Shown here piece by piece: positions 1 through 7,316 of a DNA stretch of 16,673 bases; the first letter of the stretch is position 1, and each line of letters starts with the position of its first letter. The DNA is from JACDCA01 sp040881785. GTDB lineage: Bacteria > Acidobacteriota > Vicinamibacteria > Vicinamibacterales > 2-12-FULL-66-21. Where the stretch lies: positions 1 to 16,673 of the forward strand of contig JBBECO010000200.1 of assembly GCA_040881785.1 (NCBI GenBank), read 5' to 3'. The notes under the pieces were generated by a model. The model was not told the DNA's origin. It was given only the letters and a program-made list of their open reading frames with translations, and did not search any database. A program made the position numbers and the translations under genes.

Positions 1-639
1 TTCTATCCCGAGAAGTTCAGCACGAACAAGATGCTGGCGTTCTACGCGGAGCGATTCCCGACGGTCGAGATCAACTACACGTTCTACCGGATGCCGACCG
101 AAAAGCTGCTCGAGGGCTGGGCGGCCGGGACGCCGGAGCATTTCACCTTCACGCTGAAGGCGCCGAAGCGGATCACCCACGACGCGAAGCTGCAGCGCTG
201 CGAGGAGACCGTGCAGAGCTTCTGCCGCATCGCGCGCACACTCGGACCGAAGCTCGGCGTTCTCCTGTTTCAGCTCGCGCCGACTTTCAAGAAGAACGCC
301 GAGGTACTGAAGGCGTTTCTCGAGCTGCTGCCGGACGGCACGCGTGCGGCCGTCGAGTTCCGCCACGCCTCCTGGTTCGAGGCGGACGTCTTCGACGCGC
401 TGCGCGCGAAGAACGTGGCGCTGTGCGTGGCCGACAGCGAGAAGCTGAGCACGCCCGTCGAAGTGACGGCCGATTACGCGTACTTTCGGCTCCGCGACGA
501 GGGGTACCAACAGGCGGACATCGAGAAGTGGGCGGGGATCGTGAAGGCGCTGCCGCCGGCCGACGCGTTCGTGTATTTCAAGCACGAGGAGCAGGGGCTG
601 GGGCCGGAGTGTGCGAAGCGGTTCGTCGCCGCGTTGTGA
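1..639 (+). CDS. DUF72 (YecE-like) protein, 5' truncated
   Basis: The frame is open from the first base (F-Y-P-E-K-F...), so the true start lies left of the window and about 212 codons are visible. The sequence matches the DUF72/YecE family: the block around FPTVEINYTFYRMP (residues 19-32 of the visible part) is the family's hallmark 'tVEiN.tFYr.p' strand, followed by FTFTLKAPKRITH, LGVLLFQLAP and AAVEFRHASWF, and a late YFRLRDEGY segment. DUF72 proteins adopt a TIM-barrel-like fold; their biochemical role is not established. Families are usually 230-300 aa, so little is missing at the N-terminus. The gene ends 14 bp before a palindromic repeat shared with the convergent hydrolase gene. Family call is secure; function is unknown. 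Confidence 0.92.
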   Translation, partial: FYPEKFSTNKMLAFYAERFPTVEINYTFYRMPTEKLLEGWAAGTPEHFTFTLKAPKRITHDAKLQRCEETVQSFCRIARTLGPKLGVLLFQLAPTFKKNAEVLKAFLELLPDGTRAAVEFRHASWFEADVFDALRAKNVALCVADSEKLSTPVEVTADYAYFRLRDEGYQQADIEKWAGIVKALPPADAFVYFKHEEQGLGPECAKRFVAAL

Positions 640-652
640 AACCGACAGCCTC

Positions 653-748
653 GTAGGCCCGACCTTCAGGTCGGGCGAGTTCGGGCCGGCCAGACCGTTC
701 CGGCACACGCTCGACCTGGCACGCGCCCGACCTGAAGGTCGGGCCTAC
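653..748. repeat. Perfect 25-bp inverted repeat pair, each arm itself palindromic
   Basis: Positions 653-677 and 724-748 are exact reverse complements over 25 bp, separated by 46 bp. Each arm also contains an internal palindrome, GCCCGACCT-TC-AGGTCGGGC style, so each can form its own hairpin. The pair sits in the convergent junction between the DUF72 gene (ends 639) and the YheT-family gene (stop codon 748-750). The right arm begins on the last base of that stop codon and adds a second in-frame TAG. No T-run follows, so it is not a classic intrinsic terminator, but it could act as a bidirectional terminator or REP-type element. A third copy lies at 14957-14981. Confidence 0.9.
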
Positions 749-1722
749 TACACGTGCTGCTCCGCAAATTCTACGATCTGATCCTCGGCCCAGTAGCCAT
801 CGCTTTCGGCGGTCTCGGGTCCCACGAAGGCACAGTGGCCGCCGTGCCTGGTGACCGTCAGCGTGATGTTCGGATTCGACGTGACCTTGGGATCCCTGAA
901 CTGATCGACCGGCACGAACGGATCGTCCTCGGCCGTGATGAGCAGCGCCGGTACTGTGACGGCGTCGATGACACGCAGGGCGCTCGCGCGATGGTAGTAG
1001 TCGGTCGCGCCGGCGAAGCCGAAGAACGGGGCGGTGTAGGTGTCATCGAACGTCCGCACGGTCCAGACGCCAGCCAGCCGCCGCAGGTCGAACAGGCCGG
1101 GGTGCGTCAGCCCCTTGCGCCGCATGCGCGCGCGCAGTCCCCGCACGAAGTTGAGCTGGTACACGATGTTCGACCGCCGGTCGAGTGCATCGACGCAGTG
1201 GCCCACTTCGATCACCGGCGAGACCGCGCACACCGCCCGGAGCTCGGCCGGCGGGGCGCTGCCGTACTCGCCGGCGAGCTTCAGCGCCAGGTTGCCGCCC
1301 AGCGAATACCCGGCGACGACGACACGCTCGATCCCCTCGGTCGCCACGACTTCCTGGAGCACGTGCACGGGATCGGCCGTCAGTCCGGAGTGATAGAGTC
1401 CCGCGCAAAGTGCCTCGGTGCCGCCGCAGTTGCGCTGGTTCAGCAGGAGCACGTTGAATCCCCGCGCATACGCCTTGCGCGCGAGACCCTGCATGTAATG
1501 GGCGCTGCTCGAGGCCTCGAGACCGTGCAGGCCGAGCAGCAGCGGACGGCTGGCGCGGTCCGGCTGCCAGTAGCAGTGCCCCAGCACGCGCGTGCCCGGC
1601 TCCACCTCGAAATAGCGCGACTCGGGCTCGCGCAGGGAAGGGAACCGTCGCGGCCACCCCCAGGCATAGATCGTCATGACGTGGCGGTTCCTGAGCCAGC
1701 GGCGCGGCGTGAAGCGGCTCAC
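748..1722 (-). CDS. YheT-family alpha/beta-fold hydrolase
   Basis: 324 aa. It has the alpha/beta-hydrolase layout of the YheT family: an N-terminal 'RNRHVMTIY' segment (the family's H-x-x-T region), the oxyanion strand LLLGLHGLEASS (61-72), and the nucleophile elbow GYSLGGN with Ser140 at 138-144. The likely acid is Asp267 in AEDDPFVP, and the catalytic histidine is His296 in HGGHCAFVG. The Ser-Asp-His triad is therefore complete and the length is typical (about 320-340 aa). YheT proteins are predicted cytoplasmic carboxylesterases of unknown natural substrate. The start ATG (1722-1720) overlaps the TGA of the upstream membrane-protein gene as ATGA, indicating translational coupling. The stop abuts a palindromic repeat, giving tandem TAG TAG. 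Confidence 0.93.
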   Translation of the reverse strand: MSRFTPRRWLRNRHVMTIYAWGWPRRFPSLREPESRYFEVEPGTRVLGHCYWQPDRASRPLLLGLHGLEASSSAHYMQGLARKAYARGFNVLLLNQRNCGGTEALCAGLYHSGLTADPVHVLQEVVATEGIERVVVAGYSLGGNLALKLAGEYGSAPPAELRAVCAVSPVIEVGHCVDALDRRSNIVYQLNFVRGLRARMRRKGLTHPGLFDLRRLAGVWTVRTFDDTYTAPFFGFAGATDYYHRASALRVIDAVTVPALLITAEDDPFVPVDQFRDPKVTSNPNITLTVTRHGGHCAFVGPETAESDGYWAEDQIVEFAEQHV

Positions 1723-3026
1723 CGGAGCCTGTACACGCGCAGGGCGCCGCTCTCGAAGGCGAGCGGCAGGTTCAGCGTGCCCTCCGTGACGAGGTAGTCG
1801 AGGTCATAGCCGGCGGCCAGCGCTCGCGCCCTGTCGGGCGTGAGCCCCTCGAAGTCGGGCAGCGCCCGCAGCCGTTCGTCCGTGCGCACCGCAATCCGCC
1901 GGTCGTACATCCCGAGCGCGGCGTCCTTGACGGCTTCGACGAAGACGTCCCGCTCGCCCGCCACACGCACGCTCGTCCCGTAGAAGACCGCATGCAGGGG
2001 ATGGGCGAGCCACCCGCTCGCCTTGTCGGTCGCCCGCGCCCAGGCCATGACGCGTCCCCAGTCGTTGTCGGGGATGGTCCACTGGACGGCCGGCCGTTCC
2101 GCGTCGATCAGCACGTACACGCCGCGGGCGGCCGAGAGCACAAGCAGGATGACGGCCGTGAGGGCGGCTCGTGTCTCCTTCCGCGTGCCCTCCGCAAGTC
2201 CCCAGACAACGTAGATCGTCGCCAGGAAATCGAACATCCAGAAGACCCTCGCCGGCTGGAGCTGGAAGGCGAGGACGATCCCCGCGGCGTGGCAGACGAG
2301 CGCGGCGAGAAACACGCCGAAGAGGACCGATGACCCGATGACGAGCGCACGCTCCCGCGCGTCGGCAAGCCCGAGACGCATGCGCCGCCGCAGCAGCCAC
2401 GCGATCAGCGGCAGGTAGCCGAGGTTCACGATCCAGGCATAGGCCGGCCACTGGAGCGGGAAGAGATAGTCCTTGCCGGCGAGCATCCGCCGCCACTCCG
2501 GGTCCATGAGGTCGAGGCGGCCGGCCAGCGGACCGCTCGTCAGCGCCCACGCGCCGACGGCGCCGCCGGCGACCGCGAGTGCCAGGCCCCATGGACGGAG
2601 TCGCCGGTCATGGATCATCGCCGCGGCCGCCAGCCACAGCGCAAACCACAGCGCCGTCGTCGGGTGGACGAGCGCGGCGCCCACCAGGACGGTGCCCATG
2701 AGCACATGGCCGCCACGCAGGAACGCCGCGACCGCAATCGCCCCGAGGCCGTACGCCAGCAGCCGCGGTTGAAAATAACCTTCGAGCGTATTCGTCCCCG
2801 ATCGCGCGATCGCGTGACGCAGCGTGAACGCCGCCAGCAGCGCGGCGACGGTCCAGGGATTCGTATAGAGCCGGCGGCCGATCAGCCAGATTCCCCACGC
2901 GAAGAGGACCAGGGCGACGACGTACAGCGCGGCAAAGACCGCCGGGACCGACGCGCCCGAGGCGCGGACGATCGCCGCCGTCACATCGTCAGCCAGCGTC
3001 AGTCCGGTCTGTGCGGCGAGCACCGG
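1719..3026 (-). CDS. Polytopic membrane protein, 5' truncated by a gap
   Basis: 435 codons remain; the N-terminus is lost in the N-gap at 3027-3126. The visible part has roughly eight or nine hydrophobic helices (for example VPAVFAALYVVALVLFAWGI, ALVIGSSVLFGVFLAALVCH, ALTAVILLVLSAARGVYVLI) followed by a soluble C-terminal domain of about 140 residues starting near WTIPDNDWGRVMAWARATD and ending GALRVYRLR. Short charged loops and a soluble C-terminal tail resemble GT-C-type glycosyltransferase-like membrane proteins, but I see no diagnostic motif and do not assign one. Its stop overlaps the YheT-family start, so the two form an operon. A continuous frame through the Ns into the DinB gene is an accident of gap length, not a fusion. 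Confidence 0.8.
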   Translation of the reverse strand, partial: PVLAAQTGLTLADDVTAAIVRASGASVPAVFAALYVVALVLFAWGIWLIGRRLYTNPWTVAALLAAFTLRHAIARSGTNTLEGYFQPRLLAYGLGAIAVAAFLRGGHVLMGTVLVGAALVHPTTALWFALWLAAAAMIHDRRLRPWGLALAVAGGAVGAWALTSGPLAGRLDLMDPEWRRMLAGKDYLFPLQWPAYAWIVNLGYLPLIAWLLRRRMRLGLADARERALVIGSSVLFGVFLAALVCHAAGIVLAFQLQPARVFWMFDFLATIYVVWGLAEGTRKETRAALTAVILLVLSAARGVYVLIDAERPAVQWTIPDNDWGRVMAWARATDKASGWLAHPLHAVFYGTSVRVAGERDVFVEAVKDAALGMYDRRIAVRTDERLRALPDFEGLTPDRARALAAGYDLDYLVTEGTLNLPLAFESGALRVYRLR

Positions 3027-3126
3027 NNNNNNNNNNNNNNNNNNNNNNNNNNNNNNNNNNNNNNNNNNNNNNNNNNNNNNNNNNNNNNNNNNNNNNNNNN
3101 NNNNNNNNNNNNNNNNNNNNNNNNNN
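3027..3126. other. Assembly gap (100 N), real missing sequence
   Basis: One hundred Ns. Unlike the other two gaps, the 55 bp on the two sides are unrelated, so this is a gap of unknown true size. It separates the membrane-protein C-terminal part (left) from the DinB N-terminal part (right). The missing DNA must hold at least the rest of a DinB gene (about 120 codons) and the start of the membrane protein. Confidence 0.95.
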
Positions 3127-3266
3127 TGGCCGGCGAGCTGGCCGAGCGACATGGATTTGTCGTGGGGCTTCCAGCCGAACTCGGCCTCGGGCACGCGCTC
3201 GAGGAGGCGCCGCGTGGTGGCGAGCTCGTGATCGTATTCAGGCAGGAGGGCATCGGCAAGGGGCAT
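3127..3266 (-). CDS. DinB-family protein, N-terminal fragment
   Basis: Only 46 codons survive before the gap: MPLADALLPEYDHELATTRR, then a helix ending VPEAEF and the stretch WKPHDKSMSLGQLAG. This is the characteristic start of DinB/DUF664-type four-helix-bundle proteins, with the first putative metal-ligand histidine in YDHE (His13) and the conserved 'W.PH.KSMSLG.LA' connection to helix 2. Most such proteins are about 165-175 aa; many are thiol transferases or uncharacterised damage/stress proteins. I choose the ATG at 3266 rather than 3275 because the homology starts there and because a TACAAT hexamer at 3279-3274 would overlap the earlier ATG. No Shine-Dalgarno is present. Confidence 0.85.
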
Positions 3267-3273
3267 GGGAGCC

Positions 3274-3279
3274 ATTGTA
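3274..3279 (-). promoter_or_regulatory. Candidate -10 hexamer for a leaderless DinB transcript
   Basis: TACAAT on the minus strand (5 of 6 to TATAAT) ends 7 nt before the ATG at 3266. That spacing would put the transcription start at or next to the start codon. No clear -35 is visible and there is no Shine-Dalgarno. Confidence 0.45.
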
Positions 3280-3343
3280 CAAGCGCGCCGACTCACAGCG
3301 GATCGGGAATCCTGAGCAGCGAGGCCCGCCTTGACGAGATACC

Positions 3344-3438
3344 GTCACGCAACTCACCGCAGAGGCCGCTGAGGCCGCAGAGACTTCAATGTTGTTTTGC
3401 TCTGCGTCCTCGGCGTCCTCAGCGGTGAGGTTTGTGAC
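3344..3438. repeat. Long inverted repeat (39-nt arms), REP-like hairpin
   Basis: Arms 3344-3382 and 3400-3438 are reverse complements at 32 of 39 positions without gaps, around a 17-nt loop. Cores are CTCACCGC/GCGGTGAG and repeated GAGGMCGC units. The element begins 9 bp after the stop of the VPS10/BNR gene (3447) on the minus strand and lies upstream of the DinB start. It may terminate or stabilise the VPS10 mRNA. Similar 'gaggacgc' palindromes are, from memory, dispersed in many environmental genomes; I cannot check that here. Confidence 0.8.
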
Positions 3439-3446
3439 AGCGCGGA

Positions 3447-6400
3447 CTACTGCAATACGAACGTCGTATCGGCTTCGACCGTCACCGTCTTTTCGCCGAT
3501 GACCTTGTCGCCAACCTTGATCTTCACGAGGTAGGTGCCTGGCGCCACGGCCTGGCCACCACCGCCGCCGCGTCCCCGGCCCTGGGGCAGTGCCTGCTGC
3601 GGTGCGGGCTGCTGCTGCTGTTGCTGCTGTACTTGAGGCGTCGGCACGCCGCCGCGGCCCGCGCCCTGCGCCGCGGTGGCCTGAGCGGCCTGTTGCGCAG
3701 CCTGCTGACCGGACTGCTGCTGCCCGGTGGTCACCGGCGGCGCTGCCGCCTGCTCTTGCGCGCCACCGCCCTGTCCGCGTCCGCGGCCTCCGCCGCCCGC
3801 CGACAGGTTCCACTGCACACGGTGCAGCCCGGCGGTCTTCGGACCCTCCAGCGTGCGCAGTTCGCGTCCGGTGACGTCGCTGATGGTAATGGTGACGTCA
3901 GCGGCCGCGGCGTTCTTCAAGTAGTAGCTGATCGCCACGCCGCGCTCGGAATTCGCGCCGCGGAAGTTCTTCGCCCCCTCGACCGAGATCGAGCGCTGGA
4001 TGTCATTCACGTAGGCGATGGCGGGCCGCACGTCGAACACGTGGTTGTCGGCCGGCGTCGCCTGCGCGCTCAGCTGCTGGAGCGGCGTGATGTCGTCGAG
4101 AATCCAGATGCTGCGCCCGTGCGTGCCGACGATCAGGTCGTTGTCGCGCGGATGCACGAGGATGTCATCCACGCGGACCCACGGCATGCCGGTCATGAAC
4201 GGCTTCCATTCCTTGCCGCCGTTCAGCGAGATGAAGAGGCCGTACTCGGTCCCCACATACAGGAGGTTGCGGCTCTTCGGGTCCTCGCGGATCACGTTCA
4301 CGTTCCCCACGGGCAGATTGCCGGCCACCGACGTCCAGGTCTCCCCGAAATCGGTGGTCTTGAAGACGTAGGCCTTGTGATCGTCGAGGCGATGGCTGTC
4401 GATCGTCACGTAGGCCGTGCCGGCGTCGAAGTGCGACGCTTCCACCCGCGAGATGTGCGCTTCCTTCGGCGCGCCCGGGATCTTCTCGATGACGTTCTTG
4501 AAGGTGATGCCGCCGTCGCGGCTCACCTGCACGTTCCCGTCGTTGGTGCCGACCCAGAGAATGCCGGGGACGACGTGCGACTCGCTGACCGTGACGATGT
4601 TGCTGTACGACGCCGCGCCGTCGTGCTTCGAGGCCATCGGCGCGTTGCCGTCCACGCCCATGAGCGGACGGTCGTTGCGGCCGACGTTGCGCGTCAGGTC
4701 CGGCGAGGCCAGCCAGGTGTCGCCGCGGTCGTACGAGCGGAACAGGCGCTCCGCCCCCAGGTAGACCGTGCGCGGATTGTGCGGTGAGAGCATGAACGGC
4801 GTGCTCCAGAAGAAGCGGAAGTTCGTGCCTTCCGGCACCGGCGGCACGACGTTGCCCTGGGCGGCACGCGCCAGGGCCGCCTCCTGCTCGGGCGTCAGCT
4901 GGATGCCCGGGGGCAAGCCGCCGCCACCGGCCCCACCGCCGCCGCGGCCGGCCTGCGGCCCGCGCGGACGGATCGACTGCGAGCGTCCCGCGCGCAGGTC
5001 GACGCGGTTGGTGTTGCCGTCCTGCGACTCGGCGTAGATGACGGTCCAGTCGGTCGGGTCCTGCGCCGTGTAGAAGCCGTCCCCGCCGCCCACGCGGAAC
5101 CAGTCGGAATTCTGGATGCCGGTGTTGTTGCGGGTGGCGCTCGGACCGCACCAGGTGCCGTTGTCCTGCAGGCCGCCGCAGACGTAGTACGGCTTCCGCA
5201 TGTCGGCGCTGACCGCGTAGAACTGGCCGAGCGGCATCAGCGCGAGCGCCTCCCAGGTGTCTCCCTGGTCGTACGAGACGTCGAGGCCGCCGTCGTTGCC
5301 GAGCAGGATGTGCTTGTTGTCGCGCGGGTTGATCCAGATGGCGTGATGGTCGCTGTGGCCGACGCCACCCACCCGGCGCCATGTCTTGCCGCCGTCCACG
5401 CTCTTGAAGAACGGCGCGCCCCCCTGATAGGCGATGTCGGGATTGGTCGGATCGATGCGGACCTGGCTGTAATACATCCACCGGTCGCCGTCGTTCGACA
5501 GGAAATTCCAGCTCTTTCCGCCATCGTCGGACCGCCAGATGCCGGACTTGGTGGGATCGGGCTTCGGGGCCTCGCCGCGACCGCGTCCGCGGCCCCCGCC
5601 GCCGCGGCCCTGACCCGGCTGCCGCAGCGTGCCGTCGTCGTTCACGCCGGCGCCCGTGCCGCCGCTGGGACCGACTTCGATCGACACCATGATCCGGTTC
5701 GGGTTCGAGCGCGAGATGTCCATGCCGATGCGGCCGACAATCGGGTTGTCGGGCAGGCCGTTGCCGGTCACCTTCGTCCACGTCTTCGCGCCGTCGGTCG
5801 TCTTCCAGATCGCGCTGCCCGGGCCGCCGCCGTTGAAGCCCCACGGCTGCCGCAGCCGCTGATACGAGGCGGCGAAGAGCACGTTGGGGTTCGTGGGATG
5901 CATCACGACGTCGGTGAAGCCGGTATGCTCGTCGATGAACTTGGTGTTCGTCCAGTTCCTGCCGCCGTCGGTCGTCTTGTAGAGGCCGCGTTCCTTGTTC
6001 GGTCCGAACAGGTGGCCGATCGCCGCGACGTAGGCCGTGTTGGGGTCGGTCGGGTGCACCACGATCCGGGCGATGCTCTGCGTCTCCTTCAAACCCATGT
6101 ACTCGAACTTCTTGCCGCCGTCGGTGGACTTGAACACGCCGCCGCCGAACGTCGAGCTCTGGCGGTTGTTGGGTTCGCCGGTGCCGACGTAGATGACGTT
6201 CGCGTTCGAGGGTGCCAGCGCGATGTCACCGATCGAGGAGATCGTGTACTCGTCGAAGATCGGCGTGAAGGTGGTGCCGTTGTTCGTCGTCTTCCACACG
6301 CCGCCGCCGGCGAAGCCGAGATAGAACGTTGACGGGTTCTTCTCGTCGACGGCGATGTCGTCGATGCGGCCGCCCATGTTCGCCGGGCCGATCGAGCGCC

Positions 6401-6569
6401 AGACGAATGCCTTGAGCAGAGGATCATCAGACTCGTTGACGGGCGGCGGCAACTCGGGTGCCTGCTGCCCCTGGCCCTGACCCTGGGCGATCAGCCCGTG
6501 GCCGGCGAGGACGGCGGCGGCAATGCCCGCCCAGACGAACAGACGAATGCGGAAAAGTCCTCGAATCAC
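3447..6569 (-). CDS. Secreted VPS10/sortilin-like BNR-repeat protein
   Basis: 1040 aa. A signal peptide is evident (MIRGLFRIRL then a hydrophobic core FVWAGIAAAVLAGHGLIAQG). Residues about 50-830 are a beta-propeller region with at least ten Asp-box/BNR motifs, for example STDGGKKF (148-155), TTDGGRNW (199-206), SDDGGKSW (347-354), SVDGGKTW (390-397), SYDRGDTW (612-619), TTDFGETW (738-745) and SLNGGKEW (781-788). Such proteins are often annotated as 'glycosyl hydrolase' or 'sortilin' without tested activity. Residues about 885-923 plus 1008-1040 look like a FlgD-type Ig domain interrupted by an 84-residue Gln/Gly/Ala-rich insert (924-1007). Two more Gly/Arg-rich inserts sit near 318-333 and 540-552. 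The start is GTG, supported by AAGGAG five bases upstream. Probably exported or surface-attached. Confidence 0.93.
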   Translation of the reverse strand: MIRGLFRIRLFVWAGIAAAVLAGHGLIAQGQGQGQQAPELPPPVNESDDPLLKAFVWRSIGPANMGGRIDDIAVDEKNPSTFYLGFAGGGVWKTTNNGTTFTPIFDEYTISSIGDIALAPSNANVIYVGTGEPNNRQSSTFGGGVFKSTDGGKKFEYMGLKETQSIARIVVHPTDPNTAYVAAIGHLFGPNKERGLYKTTDGGRNWTNTKFIDEHTGFTDVVMHPTNPNVLFAASYQRLRQPWGFNGGGPGSAIWKTTDGAKTWTKVTGNGLPDNPIVGRIGMDISRSNPNRIMVSIEVGPSGGTGAGVNDDGTLRQPGQGRGGGGRGRGRGEAPKPDPTKSGIWRSDDGGKSWNFLSNDGDRWMYYSQVRIDPTNPDIAYQGGAPFFKSVDGGKTWRRVGGVGHSDHHAIWINPRDNKHILLGNDGGLDVSYDQGDTWEALALMPLGQFYAVSADMRKPYYVCGGLQDNGTWCGPSATRNNTGIQNSDWFRVGGGDGFYTAQDPTDWTVIYAESQDGNTNRVDLRAGRSQSIRPRGPQAGRGGGGAGGGGLPPGIQLTPEQEAALARAAQGNVVPPVPEGTNFRFFWSTPFMLSPHNPRTVYLGAERLFRSYDRGDTWLASPDLTRNVGRNDRPLMGVDGNAPMASKHDGAASYSNIVTVSESHVVPGILWVGTNDGNVQVSRDGGITFKNVIEKIPGAPKEAHISRVEASHFDAGTAYVTIDSHRLDDHKAYVFKTTDFGETWTSVAGNLPVGNVNVIREDPKSRNLLYVGTEYGLFISLNGGKEWKPFMTGMPWVRVDDILVHPRDNDLIVGTHGRSIWILDDITPLQQLSAQATPADNHVFDVRPAIAYVNDIQRSISVEGAKNFRGANSERGVAISYYLKNAAAADVTITISDVTGRELRTLEGPKTAGLHRVQWNLSAGGGGRGRGQGGGAQEQAAAPPVTTGQQQSGQQAAQQAAQATAAQGAGRGGVPTPQVQQQQQQQPAPQQALPQGRGRGGGGGQAVAPGTYLVKIKVGDKVIGEKTVTVEADTTFVLQ
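3549..3800 (-). repeat. Low-complexity Gln/Gly/Ala-rich coding insert
   Basis: This segment encodes residues 924-1007 of the VPS10/BNR protein: GGGGRGRG, then Ala/Gln-rich sequence with a run of seven Gln, then GRGRGGGGG. Codons are CAG/CAA and GGC-type triplet runs. It lies between GLHRVQWNLS and VAPGTYLVKIK, which together would normally form one Ig-like domain. Confidence 0.85.
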
Positions 6570-6574
6570 GGTGG

Positions 6575-6580
6575 CTCCTT
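6575..6580 (-). promoter_or_regulatory. Shine-Dalgarno deciding the GTG start at 6569
   Basis: AAGGAG on the minus strand, 5 nt before GTG. It fixes the start of the VPS10/BNR gene despite the non-ATG codon. Further upstream, TAGAAT (plus positions 6615-6620) is a possible -10 element that would give a leader of about 40 nt. Confidence 0.8.
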
Positions 6581-6668
6581 AGGAATGTCCGAAAAATCCG
6601 GGATTTGCTGAGGGATTCTACGACGGAACGGGGAGGATTGCTTACCAGCCACGAGATCGCTGGCGCGT

Positions 6669-6742
6669 GCACGACGTCACGACGACGCGACGGCCACGAC
6701 GTCCCAAGAGGGTCGTGTCGTCGAGGCGTCGAGTCGTCGTGC
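6669..6742. repeat. Imperfect inverted repeat downstream of lemA
   Basis: The left arm (from 6669, GCACGACGTCACGACGACG...) and right arm (ending 6742, ...GTCGTCGTGC) pair at about 25 of 31 positions with one bulge. It lies 12 bp past the lemA stop (6754) in the 184-bp space before the VPS10/BNR gene. A second small palindrome, GGCCGA-N7-TCGGCC (6744-6762), spans the lemA stop itself. There is no T-tract, so termination is only a possibility. Confidence 0.6.
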
Positions 6743-6753
6743 GGGCCGAAGGC

Positions 6754-7314
6754 CTATCGGCCGCCGAAATTGACCTTCGGGGCCTGCTGCGCGTCCTTGG
6801 GGGCTTCGAAGTACGGATATTCGTCGAATCCGAAGATCTTTGCCGTCATGTTGGACGGGAAGCGCCGGCGCGTCGTGTTGTATTCCTGGATGCGCTCGTT
6901 GTAACGGCCGCGCGCGACGGAGATCCGGCTCTCGGTGCCCGCAAGTTCGTCCATGAGGCGCTGGAAATTCACGTCCGACTTCAGCTGCGGGTAGGCCTCG
7001 ACGATCACCAGCAACCGGGACAGCGCAGACGACTGTTCATTCGCGGCCTCGATGGTCTCAGCGGGCGTCGTCGCGCCGGCCAGCCTGGCGCGCGATTCGG
7101 CGACCCTCGTGAAGATCTCCTTTTCCTGTTCCGCGAATCCCTTCACCGTTTCCACGAGGTTGGGAATGAGGTCGTTGCGGCGCAGCAGCTGGTTCTGCAC
7201 CTCGCCCCAGGCCGCCTTGATCGCCTCTTCCTGCGCCGTGAACTTGTTGTAGGAACAGCCGGACAGGGCCGTCAGGGCCACCAGTACCAGCAATGTTCTC
7301 GCGTAGTTGCTCAT
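6754..7314 (-). CDS. lemA: LemA-family lipoprotein
   Basis: 186 aa. It has a lipoprotein signal peptide with lipobox LSGC and Cys20 as the lipidated residue, so it is probably membrane-tethered facing outward. The LemA domain follows: FTAQEEAIKAAWGEVQNQLL, then the signature RRNDLIPNLVETVKGFAEQEKE split around residues 45-66, AYPQLKSD, RLMDELAGTESRIS, and the late ARGRYNERIQEYN and FPSNMTAKIFGF blocks. The domain is a long antiparallel helical bundle of unknown biochemical role. The length is typical (about 185-195 aa). The start at 7314 is preceded by GGGAGG at 7329-7324 (9 nt spacing) inside the end of the TPM gene, whose stop is 2 bp upstream. LemA and TPM-domain genes are a recurrent pair in bacteria. 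Confidence 0.95.
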   Translation of the reverse strand: MSNYARTLLVLVALTALSGCSYNKFTAQEEAIKAAWGEVQNQLLRRNDLIPNLVETVKGFAEQEKEIFTRVAESRARLAGATTPAETIEAANEQSSALSRLLVIVEAYPQLKSDVNFQRLMDELAGTESRISVARGRYNERIQEYNTTRRRFPSNMTAKIFGFDEYPYFEAPKDAQQAPKVNFGGR

Positions 7315-7316
7315 TG

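Noticed and set aside
754..1797. Long open frame on the plus strand opposite the YheT-family gene
   Set aside because: It is antisense to a gene with full catalytic motifs, its product is Arg/Gly/Val-rich without any motif, and high GC produces such frames by chance.
1719..3296. Single 525-residue fusion protein across the gap
   Set aside because: The frame continuity depends on an arbitrary 100-N filler; the two ends belong to unrelated families.
3621..4787. 388-codon plus-strand open frame opposite the VPS10/BNR gene
   Set aside because: It is an antisense shadow with low-complexity start and no ribosome site or motif. The same applies to 5310-6332.
4165..5844. 559-codon open frame on the minus strand inside the VPS10/BNR gene in another frame
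   Set aside because: Composition is dominated by Arg, Gly and Pro, there is no domain, and the BNR motifs are in the other frame.
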